The notes beneath the pieces are model-generated. The model ran no database searches. It worked only from the letters and a program-made list of their open reading frames with translations, and was not told the origin of the DNA. From positions 1-19,944 of the forward strand of contig JAUWMO010000017.1 of assembly GCA_030613125.1 (NCBI GenBank): 19,944 nucleotides of DNA. Reading direction: 5' to 3'. Within the stretch, counting starts at the first letter, position 1. The number at the start of each line of letters is the position of its first letter. Positions 7,720 to 14,320 of the stretch are shown in pieces. Source of the stretch: Bacteroidota bacterium. Lineage in GTDB: Bacteria; Bacteroidota; Bacteroidia; Bacteroidales; VadinHA17. Made by a program: the position numbers and the translations under genes.

Positions 7720-9564
7720 TTACTTCAGCATGTTTTCAAACACGTCCAGATCAATAATAGTAAAAACGGGCTTACCGGAAGGAGAATAGTTAGGGGAAGA
7801 ACATGCAAAAAGGTTATTAACTAAATTACTCATCTCTTCGCGGTTAAGTTGTTTGCCATAAGGAATGGCTGATGCTGTTGAAAGAGAAAGGGCAATTTTT
7901 TCTGAATGGTTCTTTTTCAGATCAGTTTGAGTAGCCTTATAAGTTTCAAGCAGAACCTCAATGATTTCCATGGGATCGTCAATTTTAGAATTAGTTGGAA
8001 AGCCATTAATAATTATACTGTTGTTTCCAAGATCTCCAATATCAAAACCAAGATGGTTCAGGTCTTTCATAATTTCTTTAAGAAGGGTATAGTCAGCGGG
8101 GTTAAGTTCCAATGACTGCGGAAAAAGATTTTGTTGTGTATATCCGGTATTATGCTCTTCAAATTGAATAAATCGTTCATATAAGATCCTTTCATGAGCC
8201 CTTTTTTGATCAATGACCATTAATCCTGATTTTACAGGAGCTAATATGTATTTATTTTTAAAATGAAAAAGAGCAAGGGTGGTCAAATCTTTTTCATGAT
8301 AAAGCATACCCTGTACAGAGGAGGTAGTGTTTTCAAATTCACCTGAAGATCTCTTTTGTTGTTCCAAACCCTCATATAATTTTTGCCAGTTTTGAATATT
8401 TGTTTTGTCCGACGACTTAATCATTTCACTTTGAGCTTTTTCATCGTACCCTGTTTCAAAAGGATTAAATCCGGGATCAATGCCAATAGTTGGAGCACTT
8501 ACTTTTCTGTTCTTATCTAATGCAGGGATATCAATGGCTCTGTCTGTGTTAAAATCAAGAGAAGGGACCACATTGAATTTACCAAGAGACTCTCTGATAC
8601 TGGCATGCAGGATTTGCCATACAGAGCGCTCATCTTCAAATTTTATCTCAGTTTTTGTAGGATGAATATTGATATCAATATTGTTTGGGTCGATATCAAA
8701 AAAAATAAAGTATGATGGTATGGTTTCTGGTGGAAGGATCTCCTCGTATGCCTCTGTAACTGCTTTATGAAAATATGGATGCCGCATATAGCGGTTATTT
8801 ACAAAGAAGAACTGCTCACCATATGTTTTCCGGGCAAATTCAGGTTTGCCAATGTATCCGCTAACTCTGACAATACTGGTTTCGGTTTTTACAGGTATAA
8901 GATTTTGGAGTATACCCTTTCCAAATATTCCGGAGATCCTTTGAAGTCGTGAATTTACTTCAGGCAGATTATAAATTTCCGAATTATTGTGGTATAATGA
9001 GAAAAGAAATTGTGGCAGAGTAATGGCAATTCGCTGGAATTCTATAATAAGGTGGCGGAGTTCTGTTGAATTTGTTTTCAAAAACCTGCGGCGGGCAGGA
9101 ATATTATAAAATAGATTTTTAACCGTAATATTACAACCGGAAGAGCATGAAACAGGTTCCTGACTCTCCACCCTGGAACCGTTTATTCTTAGAAGTGTAC
9201 CTATTTCCTCTTCTTTCCGCCGAGTTTTAATCTCAACCTGTGATACGGCAGCAATTGATGCAAGTGCCTCACCCCTGAAACCCATAGTGCGAATAGAAAA
9301 CAGATCTTCAGCTTTTCTGATTTTTGATGTGGCATGTCTTTCAAATGCCATACGTGCGTCGGTTTCTGACATGCCACAACCATTGTCAATCACCTGAACA
9401 AGGGATTTCCCGGCCTCTTTCAGGAGGACCTTAATTTCTGTGCTTCCTGAATCAACTGAATTTTCAACAAGTTCTTTCACAACAGAAGCAGGTCGCTGGA
9501 TTACCTCTCCGGCAGCGATCTGATTTGCAACTGAATCAGGTAGCAGATGAATGATATCTGGCAT
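7720..9564 (-). CDS. mutL: DNA mismatch repair protein MutL
   Basis: MutL (614 residues) links MutS mismatch recognition to strand incision. The N-terminal GHKL ATPase is complete: NQIAAGEVIQRPASVVKELVE with E31 as general base and N35, DNGCGM (60-65), HATSKI and the ATP lid GFRGEALASI (95-104), then the transducer domain with NIDINIHPTK (about 295-304). Residues 340-430 form a low-complexity linker. The C-terminal dimerisation domain (432-614) has DQKRAHERILYE where the endonuclease consensus is DQHA(x)2E(x)4E: D452, Q453, E458 and E463 are kept, but the metal-site His is Lys (K454). A later CSSPNYSPSGKP replaces CPHGRP. It starts at ATG 9564, 15 bases after the upstream small gene. Confidence 0.97.
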   Translation of the reverse strand: MPDIIHLLPDSVANQIAAGEVIQRPASVVKELVENSVDSGSTEIKVLLKEAGKSLVQVIDNGCGMSETDARMAFERHATSKIRKAEDLFSIRTMGFRGEALASIAAVSQVEIKTRRKEEEIGTLLRINGSRVESQEPVSCSSGCNITVKNLFYNIPARRRFLKTNSTELRHLIIEFQRIAITLPQFLFSLYHNNSEIYNLPEVNSRLQRISGIFGKGILQNLIPVKTETSIVRVSGYIGKPEFARKTYGEQFFFVNNRYMRHPYFHKAVTEAYEEILPPETIPSYFIFFDIDPNNIDINIHPTKTEIKFEDERSVWQILHASIRESLGKFNVVPSLDFNTDRAIDIPALDKNRKVSAPTIGIDPGFNPFETGYDEKAQSEMIKSSDKTNIQNWQKLYEGLEQQKRSSGEFENTTSSVQGMLYHEKDLTTLALFHFKNKYILAPVKSGLMVIDQKRAHERILYERFIQFEEHNTGYTQQNLFPQSLELNPADYTLLKEIMKDLNHLGFDIGDLGNNSIIINGFPTNSKIDDPMEIIEVLLETYKATQTDLKKNHSEKIALSLSTASAIPYGKQLNREEMSNLVNNLFACSSPNYSPSGKPVFTIIDLDVFENMLK

Positions 9565-9579
9565 AAGAGACTATTTGGC

Positions 9580-9864
9580 TTAACGGAAGATTAATAACCA
9601 GGAAGCCAGGAAAAGAATAATTATTATTATAAATAATCGGATATTGGATTGTTTTTGCAGTTTTTTCCTCTTTTTTCTAAAATAATTTCCCATTTGGCCT
9701 TTCCTGATCTTAGGTACATATGCTTTACCATGATCAACCCCCATTTCATGTTCTATTTGCCTGATCCTCTGTTCCAGGTCTTCCTTCTGCTCATCATAAT
9801 ACCTGGGCATGAAATTAAACCTTTTTGGTTCATTTATCCTGAAGAAACTTGGCAAGAATGACAT
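9580..9864 (-). CDS. Small conserved C-tail-anchored membrane protein upstream of mutL
   Basis: This 94-residue protein starts with MSFLPSFFRINEPKRFNFMPRYYDEQ, continues with a charged helix (DLEQRIRQIEHEMG), a very basic stretch (FRKKRKKLQKQ) and ends in a single hydrophobic helix (LFIIIIILFLASWLLIF, about 77-93). The pattern of P-R-Y-Y-D with a following charged helix is one I associate with a small protein that often precedes mutL in Bacteroidota; the function is not known. The basic patch before the helix suggests an N-in orientation in the inner membrane. The gene ends 15 bases before mutL, so it is the first gene of that operon. An exact -7 element lies 22 bases before ATG 9864. Confidence 0.8.
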   Translation of the reverse strand: MSFLPSFFRINEPKRFNFMPRYYDEQKEDLEQRIRQIEHEMGVDHGKAYVPKIRKGQMGNYFRKKRKKLQKQSNIRLFIIIIILFLASWLLIFR

Positions 9865-9886
9865 AATTTGGGAATAATTTATCTTA

Positions 9887-9894
9887 CAAATTTA
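9887..9894 (-). promoter_or_regulatory. Candidate -7 promoter element (TAAATTTG) of the mutL-rhomboid operon
   Basis: The minus strand reads TAAATTTG, an exact TAnnTTTG match, 22 bases before the ATG of the small gene that opens the operon. A -33 TTTG at 19-21 bases was not seen. Confidence 0.42.
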
Positions 9895-10073
9895 CCTAAT
9901 AATTTTTATTACTCATAAAATGAATAAAATTTTGAACAGATAGCTAATTTTAAAGATCATTAATTTCAACAGGATGTAAAAAAAATAGTATAACAGAATG
10001 ATTTATAAACAAAACATAGCACAGTCAACGTTTAAAAAAGTATTTTATACACCTTAGTGACAGCCAGATATAA

Positions 10074-10121
10074 AATATGAAATACGTATTATAATACGTA
10101 TTATAATACGTATTTCATATT
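10074..10121. repeat. 48-bp perfect palindrome with three TACGTA cores at 12-bp spacing
   Basis: Every base from 10074 to 10121 pairs with its partner across the centre between 10097 and 10098. Three TACGTA cores lie at 10083-10088, 10095-10100 and 10107-10112, exactly 12 bases apart and joined by TATA-type spacers; the outer arms read ATATGAA / TTCATAT. It begins 13 bases after the stop of the ion channel gene and about 210 bases before the mutL operon start. It could be a strong hairpin ending the channel transcript, a multi-site operator or a cruciform. There is no GC-rich stem or directly following T-run as in a classical terminator. Confidence 0.9.
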
Positions 10122-10134
10122 CATGCATCAATTG

Positions 10135-10950
10135 TTATTTTTCAGGTTTGAGTTTTTCTCCGCAAAATCTGCAAAAGTGGGAATCCTTTTCATGAACTTC
10201 TTTTAAACAATCCGGACATTTTTGGGTTGTTACCGGGAATTGTCTGACCTTTGTAATTTCAGCGGTAACAATCCCTGTTGGCACTGCTATAATACCGTAC
10301 CCCAAAATCATAACAAAGCTTGCAATGAACTGTCCCAAATTTGTTGCGGGAATAATATCTCCATAGCCAACAGTTGTGAGGGTTACTATTGCCCAGTAAA
10401 CACCTTTTGGTATACTGGTAAATCCGTTTTCCTCACCCTCTATAAGGTACATAAGGGTGCCTATTATTATCACAATTGTAAAAACGGCAAAAAGAAATAC
10501 ACTGATCTTAGCCCAGCTGGCTTTCAAGGCCCTGATAAGGGTATCACCTTCAGTTGTGTATCTTGTAAGTTTGAATAACCTGAAAATCCTTAACAGTCGT
10601 AAGGCCCTTATGACCATTAAACCCTGGGCTCCGGAGAGAACTAAACCTATGAAGCTTGGTAAAATGGCCAACAGGTCAATGATGCCATAAAAACTAAATA
10701 TATAACGTGACGGGTATTTCACAACCCATATCCTTAAAAAGTATTCAATTGCAAAAGAGAATGTAATAGTCCATTCGATAATGTATAGAATTTCGCCATA
10801 CCTGCTTTCGATTTGATGAATACTCTCCATTATTACTGCAATAACACTAAGGCAAATAAGAATAAGTAAAAAAACATCAAATATCTTTCCCAATGGTGTA
10901 TCAGCCTCAAAAATTATTTCATACAATCTGGTTTTTAATTTGGTTTTCAT
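10135..10950 (-). CDS. Voltage-gated-type potassium ion channel with C-terminal zinc ribbon
   Basis: This 271-residue inner-membrane protein has the six-helix architecture S1-S6. S4 (about 112-130) carries positive charges every third residue (R115, R118, R121, R124, K127, R130), the hallmark of a voltage sensor. The pore loop has TLTTVGYGD (191-198), the K+ selectivity filter, followed by S6 (203-230). After S6 comes a soluble tail with CPDC...CRFC (C245, C248, C260, C263), a zinc-ribbon arrangement. It should conduct K+ across the inner membrane; whether voltage, ligand or zinc sets its gating is unknown. ATG 10950 is the start. It is monocistronic, diverges from comM, and ends next to the palindrome. 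Confidence 0.9.
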   Translation of the reverse strand: MKTKLKTRLYEIIFEADTPLGKIFDVFLLILICLSVIAVIMESIHQIESRYGEILYIIEWTITFSFAIEYFLRIWVVKYPSRYIFSFYGIIDLLAILPSFIGLVLSGAQGLMVIRALRLLRIFRLFKLTRYTTEGDTLIRALKASWAKISVFLFAVFTIVIIIGTLMYLIEGEENGFTSIPKGVYWAIVTLTTVGYGDIIPATNLGQFIASFVMILGYGIIAVPTGIVTAEITKVRQFPVTTQKCPDCLKEVHEKDSHFCRFCGEKLKPEK

Positions 10951-11073
10951 TTTTAATAAATATTTGGGATATTATTTTAGCATTAAAGATAGAAATTTGT
11001 ATTTTTAAAAACCTTAGTTGTTTATGATCTTTTCCCCTTCACCGGAGGTGATCATCCAGTTACATAATTTTAT

Positions 11074-12612
11074 ATGCTTGTAAAAACGTTTGGAAGCGCT
11101 GTATACGGAATAAAGGCTACAACTGTGACAGTGGAGGTAAATGTATCCAGAGGTATCCGGTTTCTGTTGGTAGGCCTGCCCGATAATGCTGTGAAAGAAA
11201 GCCAGCACAGGATGGTTTCAGCTGTAGGCAGTGTAAATTTAGAATGGCCCGGCAAGCAGATCGTCATCAACATGGCCCCGGCCGATATACGCAAAGAAGG
11301 GTCAGCTTACGATCTTACTCTGGCCATTGGTGTACTGGCAGCCTCTGAACAAATTAATGCGGAGAAACTGGCTGATTACCTGATCATGGGAGAATTATCT
11401 CTTGATGGTGGTTTGCAGCCTATAAGGGGAGTGCTCCCAATAACCCTGCAGGCACAGGAAGAAGGTTTTAAGGGGATTATACTTCCGGAAAAGAATGCCC
11501 GGGAGGCAGCTGTAGTAAAAGGATTTGATGTGTACGGAGCCAATCACCTTAGCGAAGTAATCCGTTTCTTTAATGGTGAGCATGAATTTGAATTATGCCA
11601 TGTAGACATCGAAAAGATGTTTGAAACACAGGTTAATAAATACAATCTGAATTTTGCTGATGTAAAAGGTCAGGAAACGGTAAAAAGAGCTTTAGAGATC
11701 GCCGCTGCCGGAGGTCACAATGCCATAATGATTGGGCCTCCGGGTTCAGGCAAGACCATGCTGGCTAAACGCCTGCCCACGATAATTCCTCCCCTTACTC
11801 TTGAAGAAGCTTTAGAGACAACAAAGATCCATTCGGTAGCAGGGAAGATGGAGAAGGAAACCTCACTTGTAATACAACGTCCTTTCCGGTCGCCTCACCA
11901 TACGATTTCCGATGTGGCACTCGTGGGAGGAGGTACCTGGCCTCAGCCTGGGGAAATATCCCTGGCCCATAACGGCGTTCTGTTCCTGGATGAGCTGCCG
12001 GAATTCAAACGTACTGTTCTTGAGGTCTTAAGGCAGCCACTTGAAGACCGGATTATTACCATTTCCAGGGCAAAATTTTCAGTTGAATATCCTGCCAGTT
12101 TTATGATGGTAGCTTCAATGAATCCCTGTCCTTGTGGATACTATAACCATCCTGAAAAAGATTGTGTTTGTTCTCCCGGTATAGTTCAGAAATATCTAAA
12201 CAAGATATCCGGTCCGCTTCTTGACCGGATAGATATCCATATTGAGGTGGTTCCCGTTCCTTTTGAAAAATTATCTGAAACAACTGAATCTGAAAGCAGT
12301 GAAATTATCCGTAAAAGGGTGATAGGGGCAAGAGTGATACAGGCAAACAGGTTTAAAGATTATAAATCAATGTTTTGCAATGCACAGATGTCGTCGAAAA
12401 TGCTGAGAAAATATTGTGAGATAAATAAAGCGGGAACGGAACTTTTAAAAACTGCAATGGATAAACTGGGGTTATCGGCACGTGCATATGATCGTATCCT
12501 GAAAGTGTCCCGTACAATTGCTGATCTTGAAGCAAGCGAGAATATCCAAAACCATCATCTGGCAGAGGCCATACAATACCGCAGCCTGGACCGTGATAGC
12601 TGGGCAGGGTAA
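11074..12612 (+). CDS. comM: YifB/ComM family Mg-chelatase-like AAA+ ATPase
   Basis: This 512-residue protein combines an N-terminal Lon-S5-like domain (1-170; GLPDNAVKESQHRM, NMAPADIRKEGSAYDL) with an AAA+ core: Walker A GPPGSGKT (221-228), RPFRSPHHTISDVAL, Walker B GVLFLDELPEF (D306/E307), and SMNPCPCG...CVCSPG, a four-cysteine insert (about 352-366) typical of this family. The C-terminal domain (SARAYDRILKVSRTIADLE) is the Mg-chelatase-like lid. ComM is a hexameric helicase that drives branch migration during natural transformation in other bacteria; the same role here is by homology. Start is ATG 11074, the first in-frame start after a TAA at 11065. The ten bases GGAGGTGATC at 11044-11053 match the 16S tail complement but lie 20 bases upstream. 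Confidence 0.95.
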   Translation: MLVKTFGSAVYGIKATTVTVEVNVSRGIRFLLVGLPDNAVKESQHRMVSAVGSVNLEWPGKQIVINMAPADIRKEGSAYDLTLAIGVLAASEQINAEKLADYLIMGELSLDGGLQPIRGVLPITLQAQEEGFKGIILPEKNAREAAVVKGFDVYGANHLSEVIRFFNGEHEFELCHVDIEKMFETQVNKYNLNFADVKGQETVKRALEIAAAGGHNAIMIGPPGSGKTMLAKRLPTIIPPLTLEEALETTKIHSVAGKMEKETSLVIQRPFRSPHHTISDVALVGGGTWPQPGEISLAHNGVLFLDELPEFKRTVLEVLRQPLEDRIITISRAKFSVEYPASFMMVASMNPCPCGYYNHPEKDCVCSPGIVQKYLNKISGPLLDRIDIHIEVVPVPFEKLSETTESESSEIIRKRVIGARVIQANRFKDYKSMFCNAQMSSKMLRKYCEINKAGTELLKTAMDKLGLSARAYDRILKVSRTIADLEASENIQNHHLAEAIQYRSLDRDSWAG

Positions 12613-12867
12613 TTGGAGTTTTGAATGTTGAATTTTGAATTATGAACCACTCCTCACGGGTAGGCCCTTGCCATCAACTAACGATTCCTGTCAACTTGGC
12701 TCGCTCGGGACTTTCGTGAAGAGATTCACTTGGAAGCACCCTATAGTATCCATGGATACATGGCGCACAATGAAAAACCCTCAGATTCACTCTGAGGGTT
12801 TGCTGTATCATTTTCATTTCCTTTGAGTGGTTTATTGCCAGGGACTTTATTAAATTTATAGAAAAAA
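12613..12867. other. Intergenic stretch with heptad repeats, a 14-bp palindrome and a terminator
   Basis: Between comM and the AT-rich gene lie three things. Three 7-base tandem units, TTGAATG, TTGAATT, TTGAATT, span 12621-12641. A 14-base perfect palindrome, GTATCCATGGATAC, is at 12746-12759. A hairpin follows at 12775-12801. An open frame across this stretch has no domain features and runs through the hairpin, so I do not call it a gene. Base composition changes from mixed to strongly AT-rich near 12840. Confidence 0.6.
12775..12801. terminator. Hairpin terminator after comM
   Basis: AAACCCTCAGA (12775-12785) and TCTGAGGGTTT (12791-12801) form an 11-bp perfect stem around a 5-base loop (TTCAC). 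On the minus strand the hairpin is followed at once by TTTTTCA, and on the plus strand the arm itself ends in TTT, so it could work in both directions. It lies about 160 bases after the comM stop. Confidence 0.7.
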
Positions 12868-13623
12868 ATTATAGAAAAAAGCATAAATAAATATGATTTA
12901 GAAGAGGCAAAAATTAAAGATGAAATTCTTCGCTATTGTCAAGAAAAAGGCAGTAGGGCTTTAATTGATTCAATAGGGTTATTTCACGAAATTTTTAAAG
13001 GAAGATTAGAAAAGGATAAATTAATATATTGCCTTAATTTGATTGTAGAAGATGGTTATTTAGAGAATGATTCTGGTTTCTATAAATATGATTTTAGTGC
13101 TGAAAGATTCCTTTTAAAAGGTGGTTATACCCAAGAGTATGAAGATGAAAAAAAAATAGAATTAGGAGAAAACGTTGGGAATATATTTGATTTTGTAATT
13201 TCAGAAGCTATTGACGATAATATTAAAGAAGAATTTAGTAATGTCTCTGAAGGTCTAAATAGAATTGTAAAAGAATTTGAGAATGATGATACAGATTGGT
13301 ACAATATTGGAAATTCTTGTAGAACTGTGTTAAAAGAATTTGTTAAAGAATTAATAAATAAGGGTAAAATAATTGTAGACAAAGATGAAAAAGATGAAGA
13401 TGTTAAACTTCATCTTGGAAAATTAGTTTCAGATAAGACAAATCCTGGTAGATTTAGAAATACTCTCAAAAATTTAATTGATTCAGTCTGGGACCACATT
13501 CAATCAATTTTACATCGAAAAACAACCACTAAAGAGGAAGCATTAAGAGCATTAATATGGACAACATTATGTATAAATGAAATCGTAACTTTATTAGGTA
13601 GTGATAATTCTATAAAAGACTAA
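12868..13623 (+). CDS. AT-rich accessory gene: winged-helix-like N-terminus and helical, possibly HEPN/Abi-like, C-terminus
   Basis: The reading frame is open from 12862 (after TAG 12859-12861) to TAA 13621-13623, about 253 codons, but has no in-frame ATG or GTG near its 5' end. The first standard start is TTG 13039 (194 residues), which would cut into a plausible winged-helix segment (DEILRYCQEKGSRALID... DKLIYCLNLIVEDGYLEN). I give the rare ATT at 12868 as a nominal start. The C-terminal half (from DWYNIGNSCRTVLKEFVKEL to HRKTTTKEEALRALIWTTL and INEIVTLL) recalls the helical C-terminal domains of Abi/HEPN-type proteins in pattern only. No Rx4-6H RNase motif is seen. Codon use is far more AT-rich than in comM. 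The gene may be start-codon-mutated, read from a non-standard start, or 5'-truncated. Function not recognised. Confidence 0.55.
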   Translation: MIEKSINKYDLEEAKIKDEILRYCQEKGSRALIDSIGLFHEIFKGRLEKDKLIYCLNLIVEDGYLENDSGFYKYDFSAERFLLKGGYTQEYEDEKKIELGENVGNIFDFVISEAIDDNIKEEFSNVSEGLNRIVKEFENDDTDWYNIGNSCRTVLKEFVKELINKGKIIVDKDEKDEDVKLHLGKLVSDKTNPGRFRNTLKNLIDSVWDHIQSILHRKTTTKEEALRALIWTTLCINEIVTLLGSDNSIKD

Positions 13624-13695
13624 TAGGTTGGCAATTTACTGAAAAATAAAAATGATTGAGGCAATAGGATCGGGTCATAGTCGCTGTATCATTTT

Positions 13696-13842
13696 TTATA
13701 GCTTATACTTAACGGTATCAAAATGTCTTTCATAATATTCCTGAATCAATCTCATTTCATCCTCACTTAATTCATCCATTTCTTCGGCTTTAAATTCGTT
13801 AACTTTGTTTATAGGAATAGTAATTTCACATTTATGTGGCAT
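13696..13842 (-). CDS. Small acidic hypothetical protein (48 residues)
   Basis: An ATG-initiated frame of 48 residues starts MPHKCEITIPINKVNEFKAE and continues with an acidic helix (EMDELSEDEM) and LIQEYYERHFDTVKYKL. It is rich in Glu and Asp and has no membrane segment. It diverges from the basic 49-residue frame at 13915, with 72 bases between them, and ends at the distal copy of a 13-base repeat. A composition with real amphipathic structure and a clean start favours a gene, but a frame this short could be fortuitous. Family not recognised. Confidence 0.35.
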   Translation of the reverse strand: MPHKCEITIPINKVNEFKAEEMDELSEDEMRLIQEYYERHFDTVKYKL

Positions 13843-13878
13843 TGAAATTAGCAACGAAGTTTTATATACAACAGCCGC

Positions 13879-13909
13879 TTTGGTTGTTAGCCCTTTAGGA
13901 TTAACTTTA
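13879..13909 (+). promoter_or_regulatory. Candidate -33/-7 promoter for the small basic ORF
   Basis: TTTG at 13879-13882 and TAACTTTA at 13902-13909 are separated by 19 bases, the spacing of Bacteroidota housekeeping promoters; the -7 element differs from TAnnTTTG only at its last base. The -7 box ends 5 bases before ATG 13915, so a transcript from it would be leaderless or nearly so. Confidence 0.35.
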
Positions 13910-13914
13910 TTAAA

Positions 13915-14064
13915 ATGAAATTATTTAAATTAATACAAGGTGAAATTAGAAAGAAAAGAATTAAGGCCGGATACTTTGATGGCCGATTCAAAAATAAAGT
14001 TCATAAGGATAAGAAGAAAGAACAATATTTAAAGTTAAGAAGAAAAAAAATTAAGAACTTATGA
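13915..14064 (+). CDS. Small basic hypothetical protein (49 residues)
   Basis: An ATG-initiated frame encodes 49 residues, beginning MKLFKLIQGEIRKKRIKAGY and ending KLRRKKIKNL. About 20 residues are Lys or Arg, so the protein would be strongly basic and could bind nucleic acid or a ribosome; that is inference from charge only. A well-spaced candidate promoter lies directly upstream. It faces away from the acidic 48-residue frame at 13842. Family not recognised, and the frame is short enough that it may not be translated. Confidence 0.35.
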   Translation: MKLFKLIQGEIRKKRIKAGYFDGRFKNKVHKDKKKEQYLKLRRKKIKNL

Positions 14065-14320
14065 GGTAGTTAACTTTCTGTATTTTAATAGCTTGTTGTA
14101 TTTTAACATATCTACTATGTTTGTGTAGACAAAATTCAGGACAGCACAATTCGCTTACCCTTCAACCCTTTGATTCTTCCACCTTTGGACCCTTGGACTC
14201 CTGTTTTCCGTACACATCAGAATATTTTGATTTTTGTTATTGCTATTTTTGGATGTTGCATTGCGGAAAACAGGGAAAGGCCATTCATAAAGATTATACC
14301 CTGCAATAGTTTTGCAAAAC
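14065..14320. other. Intergenic stretch with degenerate CTTTGGA-type repeats
   Basis: This gap lies between the small basic frame and the last permease gene. Around 14158-14202 the sequence has degenerate repeated units (CCTTTGA, CCTTTGGA, CCCTTGGA), simple-sequence decay like that flanking the other side of the AT-rich stretch. Frames here have no domain features. No hairpin terminator for the metal operon was found. Confidence 0.5.

Noticed and set aside
10222..10690. Long plus-strand frames opposite the ion channel gene
   Set aside because: They mirror the channel coding frame, have unlikely composition and no domain; the minus-strand product is clear.
11044..11053. GGAGGTGATC, a ten-base match to the complement of the 16S rRNA 3' tail, upstream of comM
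   Set aside because: It is 20 bases before ATG 11074, too far for a Shine-Dalgarno, and an in-frame TAA at 11065-11067 rules out an earlier start; probably coincidence.
12621..12641. TTGAATN heptad repeats considered as a CRISPR-like or iteron array
   Set aside because: Only three short degenerate units with no spacers, no cas or rep gene; simple-sequence repeat is the better explanation.
12635..12826. 63-codon open frame between comM and the AT-rich gene
   Set aside because: It reads through the heptad repeats, a palindrome and the terminator hairpin, with no protein-like features.
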